DNA of 49,812 nucleotides, from NCBI GenBank assembly GCA_947062675.1, contig CAMSQM010000021.1, positions 1 through 49,812 on the forward strand. The letters are read 5' to 3'. Numbering within the stretch: the stretch's first letter is position 1; every line of letters starts with the position of its first letter. Shown here piece after piece: positions 1-8,056 of this stretch. The DNA is from an uncultured Roseburia sp. GTDB lineage: Bacteria; Bacillota; Clostridia; Lachnospirales; Lachnospiraceae. The notes beneath the pieces were generated by a model, which did no database searches, was not told where the DNA came from, and saw only the letters and a list, made by a program, of their open reading frames with translations. Made by a program: the position numbers and the translations under genes.

Positions 1-60
1 AGGGTCTGTTCACTGTTCAGCTGTCAAGGTCCCTCCGGCCTTCCGGCCGGTCTGTACACT
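1..60 (-). promoter_or_regulatory. rRNA-operon-like leader (left edge)
   Basis: On the minus strand this stretch holds a short GC hairpin (CCGGCC / GGCCGG, with GAA between) followed by CCTTGACAGCTGAACAG. The latter resembles the boxA-type leader element (CTTTGAAAACTGAACA-like) found before 16S rRNA in Bacillota. It lies downstream of three tandem promoters pointing the same way. A 16S rRNA gene would be expected just left of the window, but it is not visible here. Confidence 0.5.
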
Positions 61-166
61 TCTGTCCGCCCTGCTTCTCAACATCTCTTCAGAAATATCT
101 CTGCTGTGCCAAGGCGCTTTCTGTCAGTGTACTCTTTGCTGTTGTCTCATCGGCGACAGCTTGTTT

Positions 167-195
167 ATTCTATCACAGCTCTTTGCCTTTGTCAA
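167..195 (-). promoter_or_regulatory. Sigma-A promoter P3 (tandem array)
   Basis: TTGACA, a 17-bp spacer and TAGAAT on the minus strand, close to consensus. The start region after the -10 reads AAACAAGCTGTCGC and nearly repeats the one after P2. It is the promoter nearest the leader leaving the window on the left. Confidence 0.75.
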
Positions 196-271
196 CAACT
201 TTTTTACTTTTTTGTTTTGATTCATTTTTCAATGAATGCCTGTCTTAGTTTTCAACCGCGACAGCTTATTT

Positions 272-300
272 ACAATATCATATCTGCGCCGGCTTGTCAA
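272..300 (-). promoter_or_regulatory. Sigma-A promoter P2 (tandem array)
   Basis: TTGACA, a 17-bp spacer and TATTGT on the minus strand. The following AAATAAGCTGTCGC matches the initial transcribed region of P3 with one change, as expected for duplicated rRNA promoters. Confidence 0.7.
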
Positions 301-376
301 CTATTTTTTTCTATCTTTTTCATTTTCTTCCATGCGGTTCTGCCACAAAAGTAGCAGTGACCCGCATTGGAACTTT

Positions 377-405
377 ATATTAACACCATTTTTTTATTCT
401 GTCAA
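377..405 (-). promoter_or_regulatory. Sigma-A promoter P1 (tandem array)
   Basis: TTGACA, a 17-bp spacer and TAATAT on the minus strand, starting only 4 bp after the cvpA stop codon. It is the first of three promoters spaced about 105 bp apart. Bases 1-408 hold no convincing gene, only these promoters and the leader. Confidence 0.65.
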
Positions 406-408
406 CAC

Positions 409-1143
409 TTATTTCGGGAAATATTTCAGAATCAACAGGAATATAATATTATTTTCATAGATATATGTCAGAAATGAATTTTTATAGATGTCTGATATCA
501 CCAGTCTTCCCAGCTCACTGGCGCTGCAGAGCGTGACGAGATAAAATGCAATCCATACAATCAGCATCCCGTACAGCCCGCCGGCGAATAATCCGATAAT
601 GCGGTTGACTCCTTTGACCACCGGTATATGGGAAGCAATCCCCAGCAGCCTGGAAATGACATGTACAAACAGCCATGCACTGACAAGCGCTGTCAGGAAG
701 GCGATTCCCTCAACCGCGAAATAAGCCAGCCCCCCTGTTATCTCTTCATAAATTCCACTCCCCGCAAGGAAACTGTCCGCAGCATTCACAATGTTTTCAA
801 ATATTCTGTCCTCCACAGCCTCCGGCAGCCGGATTCCCAGCCCCGCAAGTTCTGCCCGGAAGGCATCTTTTTCCGCGGACACCGGGATATCTGATCCCGC
901 GGAACCCATCCCTGTCTGCATATCCGTGAATCCGAGCGCATCCCCGCACTGCTTCTGCAGAATCTCATAAACAGGTGTGCGCTCCATCAGGTATGCCTGA
1001 ATATACGGCGTCGCCCGCGAAACAAACACCATCACGATAATCCAGGATACCAGCGAGTAAATAATCCGCAGGAACCCTTTCCGGTAGCCCGCCAGAGCAC
1101 TCACAGCCAGCGTTGTTATCACAAATATCATTGCCAGGTTCAT
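409..1143 (-). CDS. CvpA family membrane protein
   Basis: A 244-residue integral membrane protein of the CvpA (colicin V production) family. The N-terminus shows the family's first helix followed by YRKGFLRIIYSLVSW. Further hydrophobic segments lie near residues 25-42, 130-165 and 185-215, with a longer soluble loop at about 60-120. The family is linked to envelope integrity and secretion, but no exact activity is known. A GGAG sits 7 nt before the ATG. The gene is 22 nt downstream of a DUF5711 gene and is probably co-transcribed with it. It is immediately followed by the strong tandem promoters that leave the window. Confidence 0.8.
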   Translation of the reverse strand: MNLAMIFVITTLAVSALAGYRKGFLRIIYSLVSWIIVMVFVSRATPYIQAYLMERTPVYEILQKQCGDALGFTDMQTGMGSAGSDIPVSAEKDAFRAELAGLGIRLPEAVEDRIFENIVNAADSFLAGSGIYEEITGGLAYFAVEGIAFLTALVSAWLFVHVISRLLGIASHIPVVKGVNRIIGLFAGGLYGMLIVWIAFYLVTLCSASELGRLVISDIYKNSFLTYIYENNIIFLLILKYFPK

Positions 1144-1165
1144 ATGTATTCTCCGTTCATCCTCC

Positions 1166-2362
1166 TTACTTCAGTCTGACTTTCTCTGTCGCATGGCTCA
1201 GGACAAAAGTATAATCAAGTCCTGATATTCCGGGAATGACTTTGCAGAGTTCCTCCTGGAATTCAGAATAAAACTTATAGATTCCCTGCAATGTATAAAT
1301 AGCGCATGCATGAGGATTCCGGATACAGATCTCATTGCCGGACAGGAATTCGATGGTTTCATATTCCATGTCAAAATCCTGTTCCATAATCATCCTTCCC
1401 TTTGTATCATATACGGTAAGATGATACGTTACGGTCTCATCCCCTCCCGCCGTCACAACGCCAATATACTTTTCATTGTAGAAAATACTCCGCGCCTGCT
1501 TTTCAAGAGGAATCTCCATCACTGCCTGCGGCCGTCTGGCCCCTTCAAAAAGAATGATTTCCGAATCTCCGAACGCGACCATCCGTTCATCAGATGTAAA
1601 TTTCATTTCCGGAATCACCATATCGGGAAAAGTGCTCACCCCGACACAGTTGTCAATCTCGTTCTGCCCGGCTGCGCTGTAATTATAAAAAGCAATCGTG
1701 CTTCTGATTCCCGCATCATTGATATCAAGCATGGAAACAGCCAGCCGTATTGCATCGCGTGAAAGCGCAATCGCAACCGGATAACCGCCCTTTTCCCCGT
1801 ATATGGCTCCGGAGGCAAGATTCCTGCCGCTTCTGTCGTAGAGGGCAAGATGGCCTGTCGCGTCACTCTGCATCAGCACCGCGATTACTCCCTGTTCCGC
1901 CACACAGACCTGCGTGACCGGCATGGTTGTCTCAATGCTGCCCTGCAGCCCGTCCGGTGTGAGAATATATATCTGCGTCCCTCTCTTATCATAGATCACA
2001 AGATATTCGCCACAGATATCCGTTTCGGGCGAAGACATTTCATAAGTCTGATTCCAGATCAGTCCGTTTGACGCGTCTGTGTAAAACGCCCCGTCATTGC
2101 TGTATTTTAAAATATTTCCCCGGAATTCCTCAAACCGTGTGGCTTCCGTGTCCGAACGCTCCACAGATGACCGCACATCATATGCCTCGTAATGCCGGAG
2201 CGAGAAGAATATCCACGCTCCGGCGGCCATGGACAGAACTGCCAGAATCAGTATCGACATCCGCTTTATCACTTTTCTGCGGTGTTCACGGAGTTTCTGC
2301 CGGTACTCCTCCATGTCGGACTCTTCCACTGCGCGAAGCCCGTTCCTATTTTTTTCTGCCAT
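1166..2362 (-). CDS. DUF5711 family membrane-anchored protein
   Basis: A 398-residue protein with a short basic cytoplasmic tail, one membrane helix near residues 34-54 (MSILILAVLSMAAGAWIFF), and a large outside domain. That domain has repeated short beta-rich units (LVIYDKRGTQIYIL, LALYDRSGRNLA, AFYNYSAAG, LTVYDTKGRMI) that suggest a beta-propeller. This matches the DUF5711 family common in Lachnospiraceae, whose function is unknown. GAGG precedes the ATG. A sigma-A-type promoter lies upstream at 2435-2463, and cvpA follows 22 nt downstream. A role in the envelope is inference from topology and from the CvpA neighbour. Confidence 0.75.
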   Translation of the reverse strand: MAEKNRNGLRAVEESDMEEYRQKLREHRRKVIKRMSILILAVLSMAAGAWIFFSLRHYEAYDVRSSVERSDTEATRFEEFRGNILKYSNDGAFYTDASNGLIWNQTYEMSSPETDICGEYLVIYDKRGTQIYILTPDGLQGSIETTMPVTQVCVAEQGVIAVLMQSDATGHLALYDRSGRNLASGAIYGEKGGYPVAIALSRDAIRLAVSMLDINDAGIRSTIAFYNYSAAGQNEIDNCVGVSTFPDMVIPEMKFTSDERMVAFGDSEIILFEGARRPQAVMEIPLEKQARSIFYNEKYIGVVTAGGDETVTYHLTVYDTKGRMIMEQDFDMEYETIEFLSGNEICIRNPHACAIYTLQGIYKFYSEFQEELCKVIPGISGLDYTFVLSHATEKVRLK

Positions 2363-2434
2363 AGTTCCTCATTTCCATTTTTCGTGCTGTTTTCCGCAGG
2401 CCTCTTTTTCCTGTATCTGCCGTGCCATTGTTCT

Positions 2435-2463
2435 ATTATAGCATGACCGGAAATATGTTTCAC
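2435..2463 (-). promoter_or_regulatory. Promoter for DUF5711-cvpA
   Basis: GTGAAA, a 17-bp spacer and TATAAT on the minus strand, in the gap between the LysM gene and the DUF5711 start. The -10 is consensus and the -35 matches 4 of 6. Confidence 0.6.
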
Positions 2464-2471
2464 TATTTTTT

Positions 2472-4418
2472 TCAATCGTGCGGCAATGTCAGCCGCTGTC
2501 CCGCATAAATGGCATCCGGATCCTCAATTCCGTTGGCATCGCACAACTTCTTAAGCATGGCGGTTGTCTGGTAGATTTTTCTGCAGATTCCGACGAGACT
2601 GTCTCCTTTCTGCACGATATAATACCCCTGCTCCAGGCTGGTCTGCGCCTCTGCCGCCGCCTGTGCGGTCTCTTTATCATCCGTACCCGCGGAATCTGCA
2701 GGCTCCTTCTGCTGTCCGTCACCATCCGGCTGAGCTCCATCTTCCCCCTGGGAAATACCGCCGGACGCCGTCTGATCCGCCGCACTTCCGCCGCCTGCCT
2801 GCGTCCCTGTCTCTCCGTTTCCGCCGGACGGCTTTTCCGTTCCGTTCCCCGCCTCCGTGGATACTGGTATTTCTGCCTCCGCAGCAGAATCCGCTTCCCC
2901 GGCTGCCGGATCTGCTTCCCCGGCTGCGGCATCCGCCTCGTTTTTCCCTGCTTTCTGTTCCGCCGGATTCCCCTCTTCCGCTTTCCCGGCGGAACCGCTT
3001 CCTGACGCAGTTTCCGCTGCCCGCTCTGTCTCCTGTCGCTGCACATTCCCGGCAACTTTTTCTATTTTTATCCGGTCCGTTTCCGCCGTCTGCTCTGTAA
3101 CTTTTGTTTTTTCCTGATTCATTCTGGCGATGGTTTCTTCCATCTCGTTCATTTTCCGTGAATTGAGATACGCCGTTACCCCCAGCGCGCAGACTACCAT
3201 CAGCAGCAGAAAAGAGGAGGCATACGACGAAACCGTCTGCTTTTCCTCCCGTTCCAGCACCTGTTTCCGGTATACTCCCCTGCCAGCCTTTTCATCGGTC
3301 CGTCCATCACGCCGCCGCTCCCGGCTGTCCGGTTCCCACAGACCTGACCGTTCCCGTTTTCTCTCATTTACATTACCTGTTTCCTGTGTACCATGGCCTG
3401 AAAAGCTGAAATCATCCGCGGATATCTCTTCTTCCCCCGCGCCATCCTCTTTCCCCGGCTGCCCGTCCTCTTCTTTCCCGTTTCGCTCCGGACGGGCAGA
3501 CCCCACCGGAAACGTATTGTTATCCCCGGCTCCATATGCAGCTGCATACACCGGATCATCCATATATGCCGGATCCCGTTCCGCCCGGCCGGCATCATCC
3601 GTATGCATGACGGAATCTGTTTCCGGATCATCCGGATACCCGGTTCCGGCGGTATCCGCCCTGTCCCGGCCGGGGTGTCCGGCGCGTTCCGAATGAAGCG
3701 CATCTTCCCGTGCAGCGCGCTCTTCTGCTTTTGCAATATGCCGCTTCAGCCAGTCAGAGGCGTCCTCCTGTATTCCTGCGGGACCGTTGTACAGAGCTCC
3801 CTCCGCCCGCCGCTCTCTTTCCGGCTCTCCCGGGCCGTCCTCTTCCTCCAGCTGCCACACCGTCGTTTTCCGCTCCGCAGCTGCGCTTTTATCGTAATAT
3901 ATGTAAAACCCTTCCCTCCGGTACAGATGTCCGCTCCGGCTGCCGTAAAATGCCTCCTCCTGTTCCAGCGTATCCATCAGGAACAGGACCTGACGCTCTC
4001 CACCGAAATGATTCTGATGCAGCTTCTCGATACGCCCCGTCAGGTTCGGAAGTTCCCCTTTGTTGTCCATCGCCCAGCCCACAATCACCATGCTGTCATA
4101 TTCATGTCGCAGCTGTCTGTATATATAGGCCCAGGTATGGTCATTCCACACGGGTATCTCCCCGTCAAAGTCCATTTCCGGAAGCAGGATTGCCGCTTCC
4201 ACAAACGTGCACTGTTTTCCGGTATAATTTTCGAATCTTCCAAGCAGCACATATGCCGTTTTCTCCGACTCGCTTTCAACAGGATGCAGAAACCGGTATG
4301 CCTCATCCTCCACATAAATCCGGTCTCCGATATCCGGACGTCCTATCTGCTTTATGTCTTTCGGCAGTGCTTTTTTCTCTGCACCATCCCGGCTCTCTTC
4401 CCGAATGATCTCTATCAT
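2472..4418 (-). CDS. Membrane-anchored LysM protein with JAB-like N-terminal domain
   Basis: A 648-residue protein starting at the ATG at 4418, which has AAGGGG 9 nt upstream; an in-frame ATG 12 codons earlier lacks a ribosome site. Residues about 1-190 form a folded domain with an IVGWAMDN segment, a VLFLMD strand and a final EGFYIYYDK that recall JAB/MPN proteases, but the metal-binding His pair is not evident. A charged low-complexity linker follows to about residue 397, then one membrane helix near 398-420, an Ala/Glu/Gly-rich stalk with AAGEAD-type repeats, and a C-terminal LysM domain (YIVQKGDSLVGICRKIY...GQRLTLP). The likely topology is N-terminus inside with LysM outside on peptidoglycan. 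The LysM call is firm; the JAB call is tentative. Confidence 0.7.
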   Translation of the reverse strand: MIEIIREESRDGAEKKALPKDIKQIGRPDIGDRIYVEDEAYRFLHPVESESEKTAYVLLGRFENYTGKQCTFVEAAILLPEMDFDGEIPVWNDHTWAYIYRQLRHEYDSMVIVGWAMDNKGELPNLTGRIEKLHQNHFGGERQVLFLMDTLEQEEAFYGSRSGHLYRREGFYIYYDKSAAAERKTTVWQLEEEDGPGEPERERRAEGALYNGPAGIQEDASDWLKRHIAKAEERAAREDALHSERAGHPGRDRADTAGTGYPDDPETDSVMHTDDAGRAERDPAYMDDPVYAAAYGAGDNNTFPVGSARPERNGKEEDGQPGKEDGAGEEEISADDFSFSGHGTQETGNVNERKRERSGLWEPDSRERRRDGRTDEKAGRGVYRKQVLEREEKQTVSSYASSFLLLMVVCALGVTAYLNSRKMNEMEETIARMNQEKTKVTEQTAETDRIKIEKVAGNVQRQETERAAETASGSGSAGKAEEGNPAEQKAGKNEADAAAGEADPAAGEADSAAEAEIPVSTEAGNGTEKPSGGNGETGTQAGGGSAADQTASGGISQGEDGAQPDGDGQQKEPADSAGTDDKETAQAAAEAQTSLEQGYYIVQKGDSLVGICRKIYQTTAMLKKLCDANGIEDPDAIYAGQRLTLPHD

Positions 4419-4543
4419 GTGCAAAATTCCCCTTTCTGTCGCCGTCCCCGGCACTCATTCAAGGAGAATACTAGCACAGCATGTCCGAATAATTTGGTGG
4501 ATTATGGTCCGTTTTCCAAGAACATTTCGACAAAATGATGCGC

Positions 4544-5140
4544 TTACAGCTCTGTGCGGCCTTCCAGCGCGCGCAGCAGCGTCACTTCGTCTATATATTC
4601 CAGATCACCGCCCACCGGCACCCCGCTTGCAATCCTGGTTACCCGGATTCCCGCCGGTTTGATCAGCTTGCTGATATACATCGCCGTCGTCTCCCCCTCC
4701 AGACTGGAGTTGGTGGCAATGATAACCTCATTCACTTCTTTCGTGAGACGCTGCATCAGCTCCTTTAGTCTGATGTCATTCGGCCCGATTCCCAGCATCG
4801 GTGAGATCGCACCGTGCAGCACATGATACACGCCTTCATATTTTCCCGTTTTCTCATAGGCTGCAAGATCTCTTGTATTTTCCACTACCATAATGACTTT
4901 GTGATCCCTCGCGCCGTCCCGGCAGATCGGGCACAACTCCTCGTCGGTCAGTGTATAGCATTCCCGGCAGTACCGGACATTCCGCTTTGCATCCGTAATT
5001 GAAGCGGAAAGCGCTTCCACCGCATCCTCCGGCATATTCAGAATATGAAATGCGAGCCGCTGCGCGCTTTTAGCCCCTATGCCCGGAAGGGCGGATAATT
5101 CCCGGATCAGTCTGCTGATCTGTCTGCTGTAATATTCCAT
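4544..5140 (-). CDS. recR: Recombination mediator RecR
   Basis: A 198-residue RecR that, with RecO and RecF, helps load RecA at gaps. It shows the helix-hairpin-helix segment ALPGIGAKSAQRLAFHIL, the four-cysteine zinc site (CREC...CPIC), and a Toprim domain starting at VIMVVEN. The length is typical of the family. The ATG at 5140 is chosen because AGGGG lies 8 nt before it and MEYYS matches the usual RecR N-terminus. RecR usually follows dnaX-ybaB. Here it is separated from ybaB by a plus-strand DUF6062 gene and has its own promoter at 5189-5217. Confidence 0.95.
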   Translation of the reverse strand: MEYYSRQISRLIRELSALPGIGAKSAQRLAFHILNMPEDAVEALSASITDAKRNVRYCRECYTLTDEELCPICRDGARDHKVIMVVENTRDLAAYEKTGKYEGVYHVLHGAISPMLGIGPNDIRLKELMQRLTKEVNEVIIATNSSLEGETTAMYISKLIKPAGIRVTRIASGVPVGGDLEYIDEVTLLRALEGRTEL

Positions 5141-5188
5141 AGCGTTTCCCCTGCTTCTTTTCAAGTCGCATGTACAGTGAACAGTAAC

Positions 5189-5217
5189 ATATTACCCGAT
5201 AACCTGTTTTTTTACAA
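5189..5217 (-). promoter_or_regulatory. recR promoter
   Basis: TTGTAA, a 17-bp spacer and TAATAT on the minus strand, back to back with the promoter of the divergent DUF6062 gene. The transcription start would fall about 40 bp before the recR ATG. Confidence 0.6.
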
Positions 5218-5228
5218 GCACAAAACCT

Positions 5229-5257
5229 TTGCCTGCAATTCCTGCGCGTGATACAAT
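5229..5257 (+). promoter_or_regulatory. DUF6062 gene promoter
   Basis: TTGCCT, a 17-bp spacer and TACAAT, followed by AGGAGG and the ATG at 5281. Divergent from the recR promoter. Confidence 0.6.
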
Positions 5258-5280
5258 AAGAAAAACAGGAGGAACAGACG

Positions 5281-6051
5281 ATGATAAAAGAAACGATCGC
5301 AACCATTCCGCTGATGGACGCTTTCGGCGCAGGAGACGAATGCCCGTTCTGCTTTCTGGAGCGCGAAGCAGAACAGCACGCTATCTCCTTTATTCTGGGT
5401 TCTGCCTATATGGAGGACGATATCCGCGAAAAAACCGACGACGCCGGATTCTGCCGTCATCACTTTAAAATGATGTACGATTACGGCAACCGCCTTGGCA
5501 GCGCGCTTATTCTCTCCACGCACTTAAAAAAGCTGAATCTCGAACTTGGCGGGGAACTGAAGAATTTTTCCCCAAAAAAGTCCGGTCTGCTGAAACGGAT
5601 GAAGCGGACCGATGTAAAAAACGCGGAGGCGAAAACCCCGCTCGGCGCGTGGATCCGCAGAAAAGAAGCTTCCTGCTACGTCTGCGACCATTTTCGCGAT
5701 ATCTATAACCGCTACCTCGATACTTTTTTTGACCTTTACCGGAAGAACAGCGACTTCCGCGAAATATTCGGAAAAAGCAGGGGGTTTTGCCTGCCGCACT
5801 TCGGGGATCTTATTGAAACGGCCGAGGATAAACTGAGCGAGGATCAGAAAAAGGAGTTTTATCCGAAAGTTTTTGCACTGATGCAGGATAATATCGACCG
5901 TGTACAGAAGGATGTATCCTGGTTCGTCGAGAAAAATGATTACCGGAACAGGGATAAAGACTGGGGCAGCGCCGCAGACAGTATCCAGAGAGCGATGCAG
6001 AAGTGTGCCGGAGGATATCCGGCGGACGAAACATTCAGGGTAAAGCCATGA
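5281..6051 (+). CDS. DUF6062 family protein
   Basis: A 256-residue soluble protein of the DUF6062 family, found widely in Lachnospiraceae and of unknown function. It has regularly placed cysteine and histidine motifs: CPFC near residue 21, FCRHH near 59, CYVC near 129 and GFCLPHFG near 165. These suggest one or more metal or cofactor sites. No signal peptide or membrane segment is seen. AGGAGG lies 8 nt before the ATG. It is one of the few plus-strand genes here and sits between ybaB and recR, breaking an otherwise conserved gene string. Its 3' end faces ybaB across a 67-bp gap holding a GCGGCAG/CTGCC(C)GC hairpin. Confidence 0.75.
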   Translation: MIKETIATIPLMDAFGAGDECPFCFLEREAEQHAISFILGSAYMEDDIREKTDDAGFCRHHFKMMYDYGNRLGSALILSTHLKKLNLELGGELKNFSPKKSGLLKRMKRTDVKNAEAKTPLGAWIRRKEASCYVCDHFRDIYNRYLDTFFDLYRKNSDFREIFGKSRGFCLPHFGDLIETAEDKLSEDQKKEFYPKVFALMQDNIDRVQKDVSWFVEKNDYRNRDKDWGSAADSIQRAMQKCAGGYPADETFRVKP

Positions 6052-6118
6052 TCATCTGTGGCGGCAGCGATCTGCCCGCTTTGCAATGTACGGACAAATC
6101 TCCGCAGCCACCGGATTT

Positions 6119-6469
6119 TTAAAACGGAAGTCCTCCGGGGATTCCCATACCGCCTGTGATTTTTGACATTGAATTCGCCGAAAATTCTTCCAGCTGGCGG
6201 AGGGCTTCGTTTGTCGCCGCCATAATCAGATCTTCCAGCATCTCAATATCATCCGGGTCCACAACATCCTCAGAAAGCTTTACTTTTGTCACCTCGCGCT
6301 TTCCGGAAACTGTCACTTCCACCGCCCCGCCTCCGGCAGCTGCCGTGATCTCTTTTTCCTCAAGCTCCTTCTGGGCTTCCTCCATCTGGCGCTGCATCTT
6401 CTGTGCCTGCTTCATGAGGTTATTCATATTTCCGGGCATCCCGCCTCCAAATCCACCTCTTTTTGCCAT
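6119..6469 (-). CDS. YbaB/EbfC family nucleoid-associated protein
   Basis: A 116-residue DNA-binding protein of the YbaB/EbfC family. These form dimers with a tweezer-like shape and bind DNA with little sequence preference. It has a Gly/Met-rich N-terminus, the long helix [25 protein letters not shown], the sheet [29 protein letters not shown], and the closing [13 protein letters not shown]. The ATG directly abuts the dnaX stop codon (TAAATG), with GGAGG at the end of dnaX, so the two are translationally coupled. Identification is secure. Confidence 0.95.
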   Translation of the reverse strand: MAKRGGFGGGMPGNMNNLMKQAQKMQRQMEEAQKELEEKEITAAAGGGAVEVTVSGKREVTKVKLSEDVVDPDDIEMLEDLIMAATNEALRQLEEFSANSMSKITGGMGIPGGLPF

Positions 6470-8041
6470 TTAAAAATCCTCCTCTTCTATTTCAAACTGT
6501 ATCAGCTGTGTCAGATCCGGATAGATTTCCTCTCCCGGCTGTCCGGTATCGTTGTACTTTACCTGTATCGCGATTTCTCTGCCGGTCCGCTCTGCCATCG
6601 CCGCTTTCAGCTCATCCTGACAGCCGGAACGGTTCTCTGAGACATACGTGTATGCATTCTGATCGTCAAACACCAGCAGAAGCGTATCATCCTGGCCAAG
6701 GGATTTTACCGCTTTTCTGAGGTAATGAGCCGTAATCCCCGGAAAGCCGGACAAAATCCCGTTCCAGCCGGCAATCACCTGTCTGATATCATCCGGAACC
6801 GCCTGCGGGAGCTTCGCTTTTGCCGGCGGACTATCCGCCGCCTGTCCGGATGTTCCGCGCAGGCTTCCATGCTCCGCAGGCACAATACCTTTTTCCAGCT
6901 TCTTTTCAATGCGGCCGATACGCTCGGTCAGGGAATCGTGGTCTGTTTCCATCTCAGGTCTGCAGAGACGTATCAGTGCGATTTCAATGAGAATCCGCTT
7001 CTGTGCCGCGTACTTCAGCTCACTGGAAAGTGTGGAAAAAATCCTGATATAGCGCATCAGAATCTCTTGATCCACCATCTGCGCCTCCTCCTTCAGAAGC
7101 GTCAGGTTCTCGGAAGACATATCCAGAATATCCTCCATATCGTCAGAACTTCCGATAAGCAGCAGATTGCGCAGATACCAGGTAAAATCCGTGACAAACT
7201 GCCCCGGTTCCCGGCCTTCCATCACCATATTTTCCACCGTACCGACCGCTCCCGTGACGTCGCCGGACAGGATCCTTCGCAGCAGACTGCTGAACACCTC
7301 CGTATCCACGGCCCCCAGCGTCTCCAGAACTTTATCGTAGGTAAGCTCCTGTCCAAGATAAAATGCAATGCACTGGTCAAGCAGGCTTAACGCATCCCGC
7401 ATGGAACCGTCCCCCGCTTTCGCGATATAGCGCAGCGCTTTTTCCTCCGCCACAATCTGTTCTTTCTCCGTCAGTTCCCTGAGGCGGGCGGTTATCGTGT
7501 CGATTGTGATCCTGCGGAAATCATACCGCTGACATCTCGACAGAATCGTGACCGGTATTTTGTGCGCCTCAGTCGTCGCCAGAATGAAAATGACATAGGA
7601 CGGCGGCTCCTCAAGCGTTTTGAGCAGCGCGTTAAAGGCTCCTATGGAAAGCATATGAACCTCGTCAATAATGTATACTTTATATTTTCCCTCTGTCGGC
7701 CGGTACCCGACCTCTTCCCGGATCTGCCGGATATTATCGACACCGTTATTGGAGGCGGCGTCGATTTCCACGACATTCATGGAAGTCCCCGCCGCAATTG
7801 ACCTGCAGACACTGCACTCACCGCAGGGCCCCCCGTCCGAGGGATGCTCACAGTTTACTGCCCTGGCAAAAATTTTTGCAATTGTCGTTTTTCCGGTTCC
7901 TCTCGTCCCGCAGAAAAGATAGGCATGTCCGATCCGGTCTGCATTTATCTGATTTTTCAGTGTCGTGACAATCGCTTCCTGGCCTTTTACATCCTCAAAT
8001 CCCTGCGGCCGGAATTTACGGTACAGCGCCGTATATGACAT
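6470..8041 (-). CDS. dnaX: DNA polymerase III subunit gamma/tau
   Basis: A 523-residue clamp-loader ATPase that opens the beta sliding clamp in replication. Seen are Walker A GTRGTGKTT at residues 45-53, the zinc cysteines 64, 73, 76 and 79 (C...CGECSVC), the DEVH Walker B at 126-129, and the SRC arginine-finger motif near 170. AAA+ and collar domains are followed by a short C-terminal region, so this product is shorter than enterobacterial tau. No programmed frameshift site was noticed. It lies 15 nt after pfkA and abuts ybaB, forming a pfkA-dnaX-ybaB unit. Confidence 0.95.
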   Translation of the reverse strand: MSYTALYRKFRPQGFEDVKGQEAIVTTLKNQINADRIGHAYLFCGTRGTGKTTIAKIFARAVNCEHPSDGGPCGECSVCRSIAAGTSMNVVEIDAASNNGVDNIRQIREEVGYRPTEGKYKVYIIDEVHMLSIGAFNALLKTLEEPPSYVIFILATTEAHKIPVTILSRCQRYDFRRITIDTITARLRELTEKEQIVAEEKALRYIAKAGDGSMRDALSLLDQCIAFYLGQELTYDKVLETLGAVDTEVFSSLLRRILSGDVTGAVGTVENMVMEGREPGQFVTDFTWYLRNLLLIGSSDDMEDILDMSSENLTLLKEEAQMVDQEILMRYIRIFSTLSSELKYAAQKRILIEIALIRLCRPEMETDHDSLTERIGRIEKKLEKGIVPAEHGSLRGTSGQAADSPPAKAKLPQAVPDDIRQVIAGWNGILSGFPGITAHYLRKAVKSLGQDDTLLLVFDDQNAYTYVSENRSGCQDELKAAMAERTGREIAIQVKYNDTGQPGEEIYPDLTQLIQFEIEEEDF

Positions 8042-8056
8042 GCCCCGTTCCTCCTT

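Noticed and set aside
2478..3100. Long plus-strand open frames opposite the LysM gene
   Set aside because: Pro/Arg/Ser-rich shadow translations of a GC-rich low-complexity minus-strand gene.
5170..5185. ACAGTGAACAG shared with the leader at the left edge (complement)
   Set aside because: An isolated 11-base match without surrounding similarity is likely chance.
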